Shown here: piece by piece, positions 1-8,915 of the stretch | How the letters are laid out: the number at the start of each line of letters is the position of its first letter | Position numbering within the stretch: position 1 is the first letter of the stretch | NCBI GenBank assembly: GCA_963813375.1 | Contig: CAWEYT010000019.1 | Location: 195,251-259,250 of the forward strand | Reading direction: 5' to 3' | DNA length: 64,000 nucleotides | From: DASTFY01 sp963813375 | GTDB lineage: Bacteria > Actinomycetota > Acidimicrobiia > Acidimicrobiales > Ilumatobacteraceae | Program-made: the position numbers and the translations under genes | The notes under the pieces: generated by a model | The model's input: the letters and a program-made list of their open reading frames with translations, nothing else | Told to the model about the DNA's origin: nothing | The model's database searches: none

Positions 1-1
1 A

Positions 2-91
2 CCGATCCAGACCGGCCGCGATGGCGCGCAGCGCGTCGGCGTCGCCTCGGGCCCGCCGCGCCGCGCCCCGGAGCTCGTCCGCGGTGGTCAC
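2..91 (-). CDS. Possible N-terminus of an unknown protein, cut by the window edge
   Basis: A frame starting at GTG (91-89) stays open to the left edge and encodes 30 residues beginning MTTADELRGAARRARGDADA. It is Ala/Arg/Asp rich and looks helical. It lies downstream of thiQ on the same strand, behind a long inverted repeat. With so few residues no family can be assigned, and it could be chance in GC-rich DNA. Confidence 0.3.
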   Translation of the reverse strand, partial: MTTADELRGAARRARGDADALRAIAAGLDR

Positions 92-142
92 GGTCGAGAG
101 AGTGTGCGCGGCGCTATCCGGATCGGAAACGGGCCCTATAGC

Positions 143-195
143 CGCACAAATCGCGCCGAGTGACGCCAGGATGGTCGGTCTGCGCGATTTGTGCG
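143..195. repeat. Perfect 14-bp inverted repeat with 25-bp spacer
   Basis: CGCACAAATCGCGC (143-156) is exactly complementary to GCGCGATTTGTGCG (182-195). It sits between the end of thiQ and the possible gene at 91. As RNA it would form a 14-bp hairpin with a 25-nt loop and could end the thiamine operon transcript, although no T-run follows. As DNA the paired arms could be an operator for the gene to the left. Which of these it is cannot be told from sequence. Confidence 0.55.
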
Positions 196-219
196 CCAGA
201 AGTGACACCCGCCCGGCGG

Positions 220-855
220 TCAGCCCCTCTGGAGCTCGTCGACGGTGACGATGCGGTCGGCCACCAGGCCGGCTTCGTCCCGGTCGTGCGTCACGTGCAG
301 GCCCGCTGTCCCCAGCTCCTGGAGCAGGTGCCGGAGGTCGACGGCCAGCCGGTCGTGCAGCTCCCGGTCGAGGGCGGCGAGCGGTTCGTCGAGGAGCAGC
401 AGCCGGGGCTGGGGAGCGAGGGCCCGGGCCAGCGCGACGCGCTGCGCTTCGCCGCCCGAGAGCGCGGTGACGCTCCGTCGCTCGAACCCGTCCAGGCCGA
501 CGAGGTGCAGCAGCTCGGCGACCCGCTCACGGACCTCGGCCTTCGGGCGCCCGGCGACGGCCAGACCGAAGCCCACGTTGCCGGCCACGTCGCGGTGCGG
601 GAAGAGCTGGTGGTCCTGGAAGACCAGCCCGAAGCGGCGGCGGTGGGCGGGCACCGCGGTGATGTCCTCGCCGTCCCAGAGCACGCGGCCCTCGTCCGGC
701 GGGAGGAGGCCGGCGATGACCCGCAGCAGCGTGCTCTTGCCGGAGCCGCTCGGCCCGAGCAGGGCCACGATCTCGGCCGGACCTACGGTGAGGTCGGCGC
801 CGTCGAGCACCCACCGGTCCTCGAAGCGGACCCGCACACCCTCCACGCTCAGCAT
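220..855 (-). CDS. thiQ: Thiamine ABC transporter ATP-binding protein ThiQ
   Basis: Cytoplasmic ATPase predicted to energise uptake of thiamine or a derivative by ThiB-ThiP. Seen: Walker A GPSGSGKST, Q-loop FQDHQLFPH, signature LSGGEAQ, Walker B LLLLDEP with D-loop AALD, and switch-His HVTHD. About 211 residues, short like known ThiQ proteins. The ATG at 855 (MLSVEGVRVRF) is preferred over the longer frame from 921, whose extra 22 residues only cover the end of thiP. It is the last gene of thiN-thiB-thiP-thiQ and starts 13 bases after the thiP stop. The substrate is inferred from the riboswitch and thiN; the ATPase alone resembles other importer ATPases such as those for iron or polyamines. 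Confidence 0.85.
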   Translation of the reverse strand: MLSVEGVRVRFEDRWVLDGADLTVGPAEIVALLGPSGSGKSTLLRVIAGLLPPDEGRVLWDGEDITAVPAHRRRFGLVFQDHQLFPHRDVAGNVGFGLAVAGRPKAEVRERVAELLHLVGLDGFERRSVTALSGGEAQRVALARALAPQPRLLLLDEPLAALDRELHDRLAVDLRHLLQELGTAGLHVTHDRDEAGLVADRIVTVDELQRG

Positions 856-868
856 GGGACAGCCGGCA

Positions 869-2472
869 TCAGAAGCTGGCGGCCTCGCCGCGGAGGCGGT
901 CGACGGCGAGGATGGCGGCAAGGGTCAGGGCCATCAGGACCGTGGCGAGGGCGTAGGCCTGGGCCAGGTTCGAGCGCGCTGGGCCGTCCCAGCAGGCGGG
1001 CGATGGCGATGGGCATGGTCTGGTCGCCGACCCGCGTGAGGAAGCTCGTGGCCCCGAACTCTCCCAGCGAGATGGCGAAGGCGAAGCCGGCACCGGCCAC
1101 CAGGGCACGGCGCAGGAAGGGCAGGTCGATCTCCCGCCACACCCGTGTCGGGGAGGCGCCGAGGGTGGCCGCGGCGTCGCGAAGGCGGGGATCGATGGAG
1201 CGCAACGTGGGCAGGACGGCGCGGACGACGAAGGGCACGGCCACGACGGCGTGGGCGATCGGGATGAGCACCCACGAGCCGCGCAGATCCACCGGCCGTC
1301 GATCCATGGTGATGAGCAGGCCGAAGCCGACGGTCACGGCCGACGTCCCGAGCGGCAGCATCAGCCCGGCGTCGAGCAGGTGACCGCCCCGCCGGGAGCC
1401 GGCGATGGCGACGGCCGCCGCGCCGCCGACCAGCACCGCCACCAGCGTGGCGATCACCGCGAACCGCAACGACGTGAGTACGGCGTCCCACGGGTCGGCG
1501 ACCGGCCGGCTCGCCGGGCCCGTCCCACCGTCATCGCCGAGCGCCCGCCAGGCGGACAGGCTCAGCCCGCCGCCGGCGCCGCGGAACGACCCCAGCACCA
1601 GCCGCGTCAGGGGCACGAGCACCACCGCCACGAGACCGATGACGGTCGCCGACACCAGGACCCGCTGACGGGCCGTCCTGGGCCGGGTGGCGACCCCGCG
1701 GGGACGGAGCCGCAGGCGCACGGCCTGGCCGGCCTGGAACCGGCTCCACCAGACCATGAGCAGCGTCACGCCGATGAGTTGCACGAGCGCCAGCGCGGCG
1801 GCGGCCTCGAGGTCGAACGCCTGCGTCGTCAGCCGCCAGACCTCGACCTCGATCGTCGGGTGCCGGGGCCCGCCCAGGATGCGGACGACGCCGAACGAGG
1901 TGAACGTGAACAGGAACGTGATGGCCGCCGCGGCGAGCAGCGCCGGCCGGAGCTGCGGCAAGGTGACGCGCCACAGGACCTGGCGGGGCGACGCACCGAG
2001 GGTCCGGGCCGCATCCTCCGTGCGGGGGTCGAGCTGACCCCACAGCGTGCCCGACCGTCCGGACGACCACCGCCAGGTTGAAGTACACGTGGGCGATGAT
2101 GATGGCTGCCGCGGTCTGGTCCCACGAGGCCGGCAGCAGGGCGAGGAAGGCGGTGCCGACCACCACGGTCGGGAGCACGAAGGGCACCGTCACCACGGCC
2201 AGCACCAGCGCCCTCCCCGGGAACCGGTAGCGGGCGAGCACGAAGGCGGGGAGCAGTCCCAGCAGCAGCGTGAGGACCGTGCTCACGGCCGCCTGCCACA
2301 GCGTGAACCATGCCACCGACCGCAGGCCGGGATCGGAGAGCACGTCGCGGACCCCGTCGACGGACAGCCCGCGCCCGATGATCGCCGCCACCGGCCAGGC
2401 GAAGAACACCGCGACGAACAGCGCCGGCAGGGCGACGAGCGCCGTCCGCACGCCGCCCGGCAAGGTGCTCAC
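869..2472 (-). CDS. thiP: Thiamine ABC transporter permease ThiP (two frameshifts)
   Basis: Two-module inner-membrane permease of the binding-protein-dependent family, about 530 residues with many hydrophobic helices. The N-terminal part (LPALFVAVFFAWPVAAIIGR) reads in one frame from the GTG at 2472. The frame changes near 2040, after AVVVRTVGHAVG, and again near 970, after ARLLGRPSA, ending NLAQAYALATVLMALTL...EAASF. The second module has an EAA-like loop (DAAATLGASPTRVWREIDLP). The GTG overlaps the thiB stop (GTGA), which supports translational coupling and the start choice. Conserved sequence continues across both breaks, so indel errors are more likely than a dead gene. The role follows from the operon. 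Confidence 0.8.
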
Positions 2473-3550
2473 CGCAGCACGGTCTGCGTCCACGCCTCGA
2501 TCCACTCGTCGCGGTGGTCGGCGATCTCCTCCGGGTCGAGGGTCAGTGGGTCGGCGGCGGGCGGGGCGAAGTCCACGAAGAGCTGGGGGAGGGCCACGTC
2601 CCGCCGCACCGGGTAGACGAAGTTGGTGAGCGGGAGCTCGGACTGCAGCTCCTCGCCGACCAGGAAGTCGATGAGCTGGCGGGCCTCGTCCTCGTGCTCG
2701 GTGCCACGGAGCACGCCCGCGAACTCCACCTGCCGGAAGCAGGTCGCCTCCACCGACGCCGTCGTGGGCTCGGTGGGCTTCGGCTCCTCGGCGAAGTAGA
2801 TCGTGGACGGCGGGCTCGACGCGTAGCTCACGACCACCGGGCGGGTGCCGCCGGAACCGCCGGCGGTGAAGGAGGAGTAGTACGCGGTGTCCCAGTCCTC
2901 GACGACCTCGAGGCCGTTGGCCCGGAGCTGCTCCCAGAAGTCGAGGTAGCCGGGATCGCCGAAGTGGGCGACGGTGGCGAGCAGGAAGGCCAGGCCGGGT
3001 GACGACGAGGCCGGGTTCTGGACGACGAGGGTGTCGCGGTAGGCCGGGTCGACGAGGTCCTCGAACGTCGCCGGCGGCGCCTGGCCCTTCTCGGCGAACC
3101 AGCCCGTGTCGACGTTCAGGCAGACGTCCCCGGTGTCGACCGGCGTGACCTCATGGCCGGGCACCAGGGCGACGGCTGACGGCTCCAGCGCGTCGAGCTC
3201 GGGCGATTCGTACGGCACGAAGACGTCCTCGCCGAGCGCCCGCGACAGCAGCGTGTTGTCCAGCCCCCAGAGCACGTCACCTTCCGGACTTCCGGCGGTG
3301 AGGATGGCCTTGTTGACGAGCGTGCCGGCGTCGCCGCCCTTGGCGACGGTCACGGTGATGCCTGTCTCGTCGGTGAAGCGGGCGAGCGCCTCCGGCTCGG
3401 TGAACGCGTCGTACGTGAGCAGCGTGATCCCGGCGGGCGCGCCCGATCCCTCGTCGCCCGAGCGTCGCCGCGGCCACAGGCCGTCAGGGCCATCGCCGCG
3501 GCGAGGAGGAGCGCGCATGGTCGGAATGAAGGGCGCCGGATCGAGGTCAT
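2469..3550 (-). CDS. thiB: Thiamine ABC transporter substrate-binding lipoprotein ThiB (frameshift)
   Basis: Extracytoplasmic binding protein. The ATG at 3550 overlaps the thiN stop (ATGA). The first residues, MTSIRRPSFRPCALLLAAAM followed by ALTAC, are a lipoprotein signal with Cys in the lipobox. The frame changes near 3450-3480, and the mature domain reads on from GITLLTYDAF to the stop at 2469. Its opening resembles ThiB/TbpA (LLTYDAFTEPEALARF, ETGITV), and GDVLWGLDNTLLSRAL fits the ligand cleft of this periplasmic-binding class. About 360 residues, the usual size. Thiamine specificity is inferred from the TPP riboswitch and the pyrophosphokinase gene. Iron-binding relatives share the fold. 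Confidence 0.82.
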
Positions 3551-4218
3551 CGGGGGTCTCCAGTCGCTCGGGGGTGGATGACGAGGAGGGTGCCGGCGTC
3601 GAGCCGAACGGATGCCGGCGAGTCCTCGACGACGTTGCTCAGCCCGCGGCTGCTCCCCGGGGGCAGCTCCTCGGCGTGGAGGGGGTAGCGGAGACCGGTG
3701 GTGACGACCCCGGCGGCCGGGCCATGGAGGGGCAGGAGCGAGACCGTGTCCCCCGGGCCGCCGCGCAGGCTGGCGGTGGCCGGGCCGTGCAGGACTTCGA
3801 GGTGGGTCGACCCCCACCAGAGCTCGACCCGGTTGGCGGCCAGGTCAGGGCGGGCGAAGGCCAGGAGGCCGCCCAGCTCGTGGTCGAGGCGGGGATCGTC
3901 GGCGCGGGGTCCGCCCGACACGCCGATGAGATGGTCGCAGCCGTCCCGCAGCGCGGCGGCGATGGCCAGCTCGGTGTCCGTGGCGTCCTTGGCGGGCGGA
4001 TGGCGCTCGACCGCGATCCCGGCCGCCTCGGCCGTGGCCAGCCCGGCGGGGGAGACCGAGTCGAGGTCGCCGACGAGCAGGTCGACCGTCAGGCCGAGGA
4101 CCCGGGCGGCGTCCAGGCCGGAGTCGGCCGCGATGACGCGGCGCTCGGCCGGGAGCTCGGCGCACACGCGCTCGTCCGGTGCGCCTCCCCCGATGACGAT
4201 GACGGCCGTGCGACCCAC
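3547..4218 (-). CDS. thiN: Thiamine pyrophosphokinase
   Basis: Converts thiamine plus ATP to thiamine diphosphate and AMP, so imported thiamine becomes the cofactor. Seen in its 223 residues: VGDLDSV, the acidic motif KDATDTELA, SGGPRADDPRLDHELG, and the C-terminal GLRYPL...SRGLSN that lines the thiamine site in this family. The GTG at 4218 lies six bases after GGAGGG (4229-4224), which is itself part of the riboswitch. The gene is first in the operon and overlaps thiB by ATGA. Placing the kinase with an uptake system suggests salvage rather than synthesis; no thiC/thiE-type genes are in view. Confidence 0.9.
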   Translation of the reverse strand: MGRTAVIVIGGGAPDERVCAELPAERRVIAADSGLDAARVLGLTVDLLVGDLDSVSPAGLATAEAAGIAVERHPPAKDATDTELAIAAALRDGCDHLIGVSGGPRADDPRLDHELGGLLAFARPDLAANRVELWWGSTHLEVLHGPATASLRGGPGDTVSLLPLHGPAAGVVTTGLRYPLHAEELPPGSSRGLSNVVEDSPASVRLDAGTLLVIHPRATGDPR

Positions 4219-4220
4219 CG

Positions 4221-4306
4221 CGTCCCTCCGCTGGCATTACCCAGATCAGGTTCGTGGGTCGGTGGCGGCGACCACCCTCTCAGCCCGACGGTCCCCCGAG
4301 CTCCCC
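4221..4306 (-). promoter_or_regulatory. TPP riboswitch (THI element) controlling thiN-thiB-thiP-thiQ
   Basis: Read on the minus strand, the sequence has the invariant CTGAGA (4283-4278) and then ACCTGATCTGGGTAATGCCA (4251-4232) followed by GCGGAGGGA, the hallmark of TPP-sensing RNAs. The final GGAGGG is also the only ribosome binding site for thiN, whose GTG is six bases downstream, so ligand binding should hide it and block translation (inference from known THI elements). The 5' part overlaps the end of the upstream transporter gene, whose TGA stop (4282-4280) lies inside CTGAGA. Boundaries are approximate because I drew the P1 helix by eye. Confidence 0.93.
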
Positions 4307-6148
4307 GGTGTCGAGCACCGATGGTACCGCCCGCCGGCTCGACCACGTGAACGCGGCCAGCGCGGCGATGACCACCACCATGCCCACGGTCTGGATCGCG
4401 GTCACGGTCTCGCCGAGCACCAGGTACGCCCACACCGTGGCCAGCGCGGGGTTGCCCACCTGCAGGATGGCGATGGTCGACACCGGCACGCGGGTCTGGG
4501 CCCAGGCCAGCAGCCCGTGGCAGATCGTCCCGGTCAGCACGGCCAGCAGCACCAGGTCCTTCCAGCCTCCTGCAGGGACCTCCCACAGCTTCCCGGCGAC
4601 GGCAGCCACCGGAAGGAGCAGACAGCTCGCCAGCACGGCCACCGTCGTCATGAACTCCGTCGTGCCCAGCACGGCGCGGGCGCCACGGGCGCTCAGCAGG
4701 TAGCCGGCCCACATGCACATGGCGCCGAAGGCCAGCGCGTTGCCCACCGTCGTGCTCGTGCCGCTGCTCGGCGCGGTGAAGAGGATCAGGGCCACGCCGC
4801 CGAGCGCCAGCGCTCCCCACGCCAGCGACGTGATGCGGAGACGCTCGTGGAAGAGCAGCGCGGCGAACGGCACGACCATGACCGGCACCAGGCTCCCGAT
4901 GAACTCCGCGTTGGCCACGCTCGTCTTCGTCACGGCCACGAAGAACAGCCCGAGGTCGGTGGCGAAGAAGAACGCGCTCGGGCCCGCCAGCCGGACTGCG
5001 CGGGTCGAAAGGCGACCACCGCGCGCGTGGAGGACGATCATCCAGATGGCGGCGCCGAAGACCAGCCGCCAGGTCGCGGTCGTGAGGCCGGGGGCGCCGA
5101 TCCACTTCACGATCGTCGAGCCGAGCGACAGCCCGAGCAGCGCGACGAGGACGGCCAGCAGCCCGACGGTGGTCCCGTGTGTGGTCGGGGCGGCCGGCGG
5201 CGCGGCCGTCACGCCGCCGCGCTCACTCGTCGTGTCGGTCGTGTCGCGGTGGATGTCCGGTTCGAGGTAGATCAGGCGGGCCGCGGGCACGGCGCGGCGG
5301 ACGTCGGCCTCGGCCTGGTCGATGGCGCTGGCGAGGTCGGTCACCGTGAGGTCACGGTCGAACTCGACCTTGGCCGCCACCAGCAGCTCGTCCGGCCCGA
5401 GGTGCTGCGTCTTGAGGTGGATGAGGCGGGTGACGTTCTCGTTGCCCGTGAGGGCGGTGACGATCTGTTGCTCCATCTCCGGCGAGGCCGCCTCGCCCAT
5501 GAGCAGCCCCTTCATCTCGATGGCCAGGAAGATGGCGATGACGCACAGCAGGACGCCGATGGACAGCGATCCGAGCGCGTCCCAGCGGCCGTTGTCCGTG
5601 ATCTTCGACATGACGACGCCGAAGAGCGCGAGGAACAGACCGATCAGCGCGCCCGAGTCCTCCAGGAGCACGACCGGCAGCTCGGGCGACTTCGAACGCC
5701 GGATGAACCCGAAGTAGGAGGAGTTGCCCTTCACCCGCTGGGTCTCGTGCACCGCGGTACGGAACGAGAAGGCCTCGAAGACGATGGCCCCGACCAGGAT
5801 GCCGACCGCCCACCAGAGCGACTCGGGCTCGTGCGGGTGGCGCAGCTTCTCGATGCCCTCGTAGATGGCGAAGGCGCCGCCGAGCAGGAACAGCACCTGG
5901 GCGACGATGAAGCTCCAGAAGTACCGCTCGCGCCCGTACCCGAACGGGTGCGTCGGCGTGGCCCGGCGCGCCGCCCGGCGGCCTCCGAACAGCAAGAGGG
6001 CCTGGTTGCCGGTGTCCGCCAGCGAGTGGACGCACTCCGCCAGGAGGCTGGCCGACTGGGTGACGATCCAACCGATGAACTTCATCACGGCGATCCCGAA
6101 GTTGGCCAGCAGGGCGGCGATGATGGCTCGCTTGCTGCCTTCGTGCAC
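4280..6148 (-). CDS. Fusion of CDF metal transporter and EamA/DMT transporter
   Basis: One open frame of about 620 residues with two transporters in tandem. The N-terminal 300 or so residues are a cation diffusion facilitator closest in look to the SLC30A9-like branch: AECVHSLADTGNQALLLFGG in helix 2, LLEDSGALIGL in helix 5, then a cytoplasmic dimer domain (LKTQHLGPDELLVAAKVEFD, RLIYLEPDIH). After a hydrophilic linker come about ten helices of two EamA repeats (TTATWRLVFGAAIWM, ANAEFIGSLVPVMVVPFAAL). The start is GTG 6148 (VHEGSKRAIIAALL); ATG 6184 is possible but crowds the divergent SDR start. An in-frame GTG near 5214 could start a separate EamA protein. A lost stop by sequencing error cannot be excluded. 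Substrates unknown. Confidence 0.75.
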   Translation of the reverse strand: MHEGSKRAIIAALLANFGIAVMKFIGWIVTQSASLLAECVHSLADTGNQALLLFGGRRAARRATPTHPFGYGRERYFWSFIVAQVLFLLGGAFAIYEGIEKLRHPHEPESLWWAVGILVGAIVFEAFSFRTAVHETQRVKGNSSYFGFIRRSKSPELPVVLLEDSGALIGLFLALFGVVMSKITDNGRWDALGSLSIGVLLCVIAIFLAIEMKGLLMGEAASPEMEQQIVTALTGNENVTRLIHLKTQHLGPDELLVAAKVEFDRDLTVTDLASAIDQAEADVRRAVPAARLIYLEPDIHRDTTDTTSERGGVTAAPPAAPTTHGTTVGLLAVLVALLGLSLGSTIVKWIGAPGLTTATWRLVFGAAIWMIVLHARGGRLSTRAVRLAGPSAFFFATDLGLFFVAVTKTSVANAEFIGSLVPVMVVPFAALLFHERLRITSLAWGALALGGVALILFTAPSSGTSTTVGNALAFGAMCMWAGYLLSARGARAVLGTTEFMTTVAVLASCLLLPVAAVAGKLWEVPAGGWKDLVLLAVLTGTICHGLLAWAQTRVPVSTIAILQVGNPALATVWAYLVLGETVTAIQTVGMVVVIAALAAFTWSSRRAVPSVLDTGELGGPSG

Positions 6149-6193
6149 CGGCGTAGGTTGGCACAGGCACCCCGGCGCGGCCATCGTGGCGGC

Positions 6194-6967
6194 ATGGGAC
6201 AGCTCGACGGACGGGTGGCGTTGGTGACCGGCGGCGGCCGGGGGATCGGGAGAGGCATCTCGGTGCTGCTCGCCGCCGAAGGGGCGACGGTGGCGGTGAA
6301 CTACCGGCGCGACGAGGACTCGGCGCGGGCCACCGTGGAGGCCATCACGGCCGCCGGCGGGACCGCCGGTGCGTACCAGGCCAGTGTCGACGACGCCGAG
6401 CAGGACGCCCGCATGGTCGGCGAGGTCCTGGCCGACTTCGGTCACATCGACCTGCTCGTCAACAACGGCGGCATCGCCAGCCGCGGGAACACCGTGGCCG
6501 ACACCGACCCGACCGAGTTGGGCCGGGTCGTCGCCACCCACGCGCTCGGGCCGCACCACCTCTGCCGGCTCGTGCTGCCCTCGATGAGGACCCGGCCTCG
6601 CGGGGACATCGTGATGGTGTCGTCCGTCGCCACCTCGCGCCACGCCGCCAACGGTGCGCCCTACAACATGGGCAAGGCCGCGCTCGAAGCCCTCGCTTTC
6701 ACGCTGGCCAAGGAGGAGCGCCGGCACGGGATCCACGTCAACGTCGTGGCCCCCGGGCTGGTCGACACCGACATGGGGGAGCGGCTCGTCAAGGCGATGG
6801 CCGGGGTGACCGACATCAGGACGCTCGACGCGTCGTCGCCGTTCGGGCGTGTCTGCCAGCCGGCCGACGTGGCCAAGGTGGTGCTGTGGCTGTGCAGCGA
6901 CGGGGCCGGCTATGTCACCGGGCAGCGCATCGAGTGCGACGGCGGCGGCACGCTGACCAGCTACTGA
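6194..6967 (+). CDS. SDR family NAD(P)-dependent oxidoreductase
   Basis: Classical short-chain dehydrogenase of 257 residues. Seen: cofactor motif VTGGGRGIGRG near residue 12, NNGG in place of the usual NNAG near 90, catalytic Ser in VSSVA, the YNMGK form of YxxxK, and a C-terminal GQRIECDGGGTL typical of FabG-like members. Arg in NYRRDEDS after strand 2 suggests NADP preference (weak). It is divergent from the CDF/EamA gene with only 45 bases between. The substrate cannot be read from sequence. Confidence 0.88.
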   Translation: MGQLDGRVALVTGGGRGIGRGISVLLAAEGATVAVNYRRDEDSARATVEAITAAGGTAGAYQASVDDAEQDARMVGEVLADFGHIDLLVNNGGIASRGNTVADTDPTELGRVVATHALGPHHLCRLVLPSMRTRPRGDIVMVSSVATSRHAANGAPYNMGKAALEALAFTLAKEERRHGIHVNVVAPGLVDTDMGERLVKAMAGVTDIRTLDASSPFGRVCQPADVAKVVLWLCSDGAGYVTGQRIECDGGGTLTSY

Positions 6968-7032
6968 ACCGGCCCAGAGCTCCGGCGAGCGGCGTCGATC
7001 ACCGCTGCGTCGTCACCGTGTCACCACCCCCA

Positions 7033-8206
7033 TCACCACAGGGCGTCCGTCGCCAGCGCGGCCCCGTCCACCAGCGTCTTCAGCTTGGCCCACGCCACCT
7101 GCGGATGGCAGCGCAGGCCCAGCCCGCAGTCCGTGGAGGCGATGACGTTCTCGCGTCCGACGAGCTTGGCGAAGCGCTGGATGCGGTCGGCCACGAGTTG
7201 CGGATGCTCGATCAGCGGCGTCGAGTGGGTCACGACGCCCGGTGCCAGCATCTTGCCTTCGGGGAGCTTGGTCTGCTCCCACAGCGCCACCTCGTGCTCG
7301 TGGCGCACGTTGGCGGCCTCGATGGAATAGGTCTGCGCCTTGATCGACAACATGATGTCGACGACGTCGGGCAGCGGAAGGTCGCGCGAGTGCGGACCGT
7401 GCCAGCTCCCCCAACAGAGGTGGTACCGGATCTGCTCCTCGGGGATGTTGCGCAGCGCGTGGTTCAGGGCTTCGCAGCGCATCTGGCAGTACTTGCGGTA
7501 GCCGTCGAGGCCCATGTCGAGCCCGATGCGGTCCCACAGGGCACCGAGCCAGGCGTCGTCGACCTGCACCTGGAAGCCGGCGGCCGCGATCGCCTCGTAC
7601 TCGACCCGCATCGCCTCCGCGATGGCGAAGACGTGCTCCTCGTCCGATCCGTAGAACCCCTTGGCGCGGCCGGGCTCCACACTGAGGGGGGCCGTCGTCG
7701 TCAGGAATGCATCGGACGCCGGCCGGTCGCCGAGCGCGGCCGCCAGCATGGCGATCTCGCGCTCGAGCACGCGCTGCGCCGCGGAAGGTGACCGGCTCGG
7801 TGCAGACCCAGTCCTCGACGAAGGCGATGCTGTCCTCCGCCCCTTCCGGCACGTGAGGGGCCGATCCCGACTGCTCGAACAGCGTGCCGTTCTGGAGGAC
7901 CGCGAGGTAGAACTCGTCGAACTCGACCCAGTCGGCGCTCGACATCAGGAGCTTGCCGAGGCCGCCGCGCTCGGGCGCCGGCTCGTATCCCCCGAGGCGG
8001 GCGGCGAGGTACTGCGTCCAGTGGCCGCCCTTGGTGAGCTCGCCCTCGTTGATGAAGTCGACGCCGATGCTCGTCTGCATGGCGCACACCTCGGCCACCG
8101 CCTCGCCGAGGCGCTCATCGCTGACCTCGAGCTGTGCCCACACGTCATCGGGCGCGGGCAGCGCACCGACGTGGGTGGTGAGGATCCTGTCCGTACTGCG
8201 CCGCAT
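7033..8206 (-). CDS. MetE C-terminal-domain-like methyltransferase (frameshift)
   Basis: Stand-alone homolog of the catalytic half of cobalamin-independent methionine synthase (COG0620 type), about 390 residues. The ATG at 8206 gives MRRSTDRILTTHVGALPAP, and the frame shifts near 7780 after ...VCTEPVTF. Zinc ligands expected for this fold are visible: His and Cys in YHLCWGSWHG and Cys in ASTDCGLG near the end. FINEGELTKGGHW near the N-terminus is typical of the subfamily. The MetE N-terminal domain that binds folate is absent, so the methyl donor and acceptor are uncertain; such short forms act in core methionine synthesis or in methyl transfer during xenobiotic degradation. Ends convergent with the SDR gene. 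Confidence 0.78.
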
Positions 8207-8339
8207 GCCATGACCTCCGAAGCGTGTGTCGTCCGTACGCGCCGCGAGCGCCGGGTAGGCGTGACTCGCAGTGTCCGAGCGTACGTTGCCTCGGACCGCG
8301 CGGCTGACGAGCGGCCCGCGGCCGACCGGCGGCCCACGC

Positions 8340-8355
8340 GGACTCTGTACAGTCC
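8340..8355. promoter_or_regulatory. Near-palindrome upstream of the PPOX gene, possible operator
   Basis: GGACTCTGTACAGTCC is a palindrome around TGTACA with one extra base in the left arm. It lies 31 bases before the ATG at 8387, within the divergent region shared with the MetE-like gene. Position and symmetry suggest a regulator site, but short palindromes are common and no regulator gene is adjacent. Confidence 0.25.
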
Positions 8356-8386
8356 GATGGTTGATCAGCGAAAGGAGCGGCGTTCG

Positions 8387-8794
8387 ATGCCTGCGCCCTC
8401 GGTTCCGTCTACCCATACCGATCTGCTCGACGCTTCCGTGGCCACGCTCGCGACCGTCGGTCCGGACGGACGTCCACAGGTGTCCGCGGTCTGGTTCCTC
8501 ACTGAGGACGGCGTGGTGAAGGTGTCGCTCAACGTCGCCCGCCAGAAGACCAAGAACCTCGCCGCCAACCCGGCGGTCACCGTCTTCATCCTCGACCCGG
8601 CGAACCCCGCGCGCTACGTCGAGATCCGTGGCGACGCCACGCTCGAGGCTGACGACGACTACGCGTTCGCCGGTCGTCTCGGCGCCAAGTACGGCGGCGC
8701 GGACCTGCGCGCCATGGACGGCCCGGACGGCCGTCGTGTCGTGCTCACCGTCGCACCCGTGCGCATCAACGCCGTCGACCTCAGCGCCGGCTAG
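8387..8794 (+). CDS. PPOX-class (pyridoxamine 5'-phosphate oxidase fold) F420-type protein
   Basis: Small split-barrel flavin/deazaflavin-binding protein of 135 residues. Seen: LATVGPDGRPQVSAVWF at the start of the barrel, VKVSLNVARQKTKNLAANP, and ARYVEIRGDATLE, the pattern of the Rv1155-like PPOX group that often binds F420. AAAGGAG (8371-8377) lies nine bases before the ATG. It is divergent from the MetE-like gene and convergent with livF. It could be an F420-dependent reductase or a cofactor carrier; the substrate is unknown. Confidence 0.85.
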   Translation: MPAPSVPSTHTDLLDASVATLATVGPDGRPQVSAVWFLTEDGVVKVSLNVARQKTKNLAANPAVTVFILDPANPARYVEIRGDATLEADDDYAFAGRLGAKYGGADLRAMDGPDGRRVVLTVAPVRINAVDLSAG

Positions 8795-8856
8795 TCACGT
8801 CCCCGAACCCGGTGCGTCCGGCCCTGCTGATGAGTGGGGGCCGAGCGCACCGCCGC

Positions 8857-8896
8857 GCGGCTCGACGCTCTGCGGAGCGAAGCGACTAGGAGCCGC
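8857..8896. terminator. Stem-loop between convergent genes
   Basis: GCGGCT (8857-8862) pairs with AGCCGC (8891-8896) around an inner CGCTC-TGCG-GAGCG hairpin (8866-8879). It sits between the converging PPOX and livF genes and could terminate both transcripts. There is no T-run, so intrinsic termination is uncertain. Confidence 0.35.
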
Positions 8897-8915
8897 CATG
8901 GGCGGGCGACGAAGA

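Noticed and set aside
160..1383. Long plus-strand open frame of 407 codons
   Set aside because: It is the antisense shadow of thiQ and thiP; its sequence is repetitive Arg/Gly/Pro/Val and shows no family motif, while the minus strand has complete ABC motifs.
3698..6190. Plus-strand frame that would extend the SDR by 830 codons upstream
   Set aside because: The extension is antisense to thiN, the riboswitch and the CDF-EamA gene. The SDR proper begins MGQLDGRVALVTGG at 6194.
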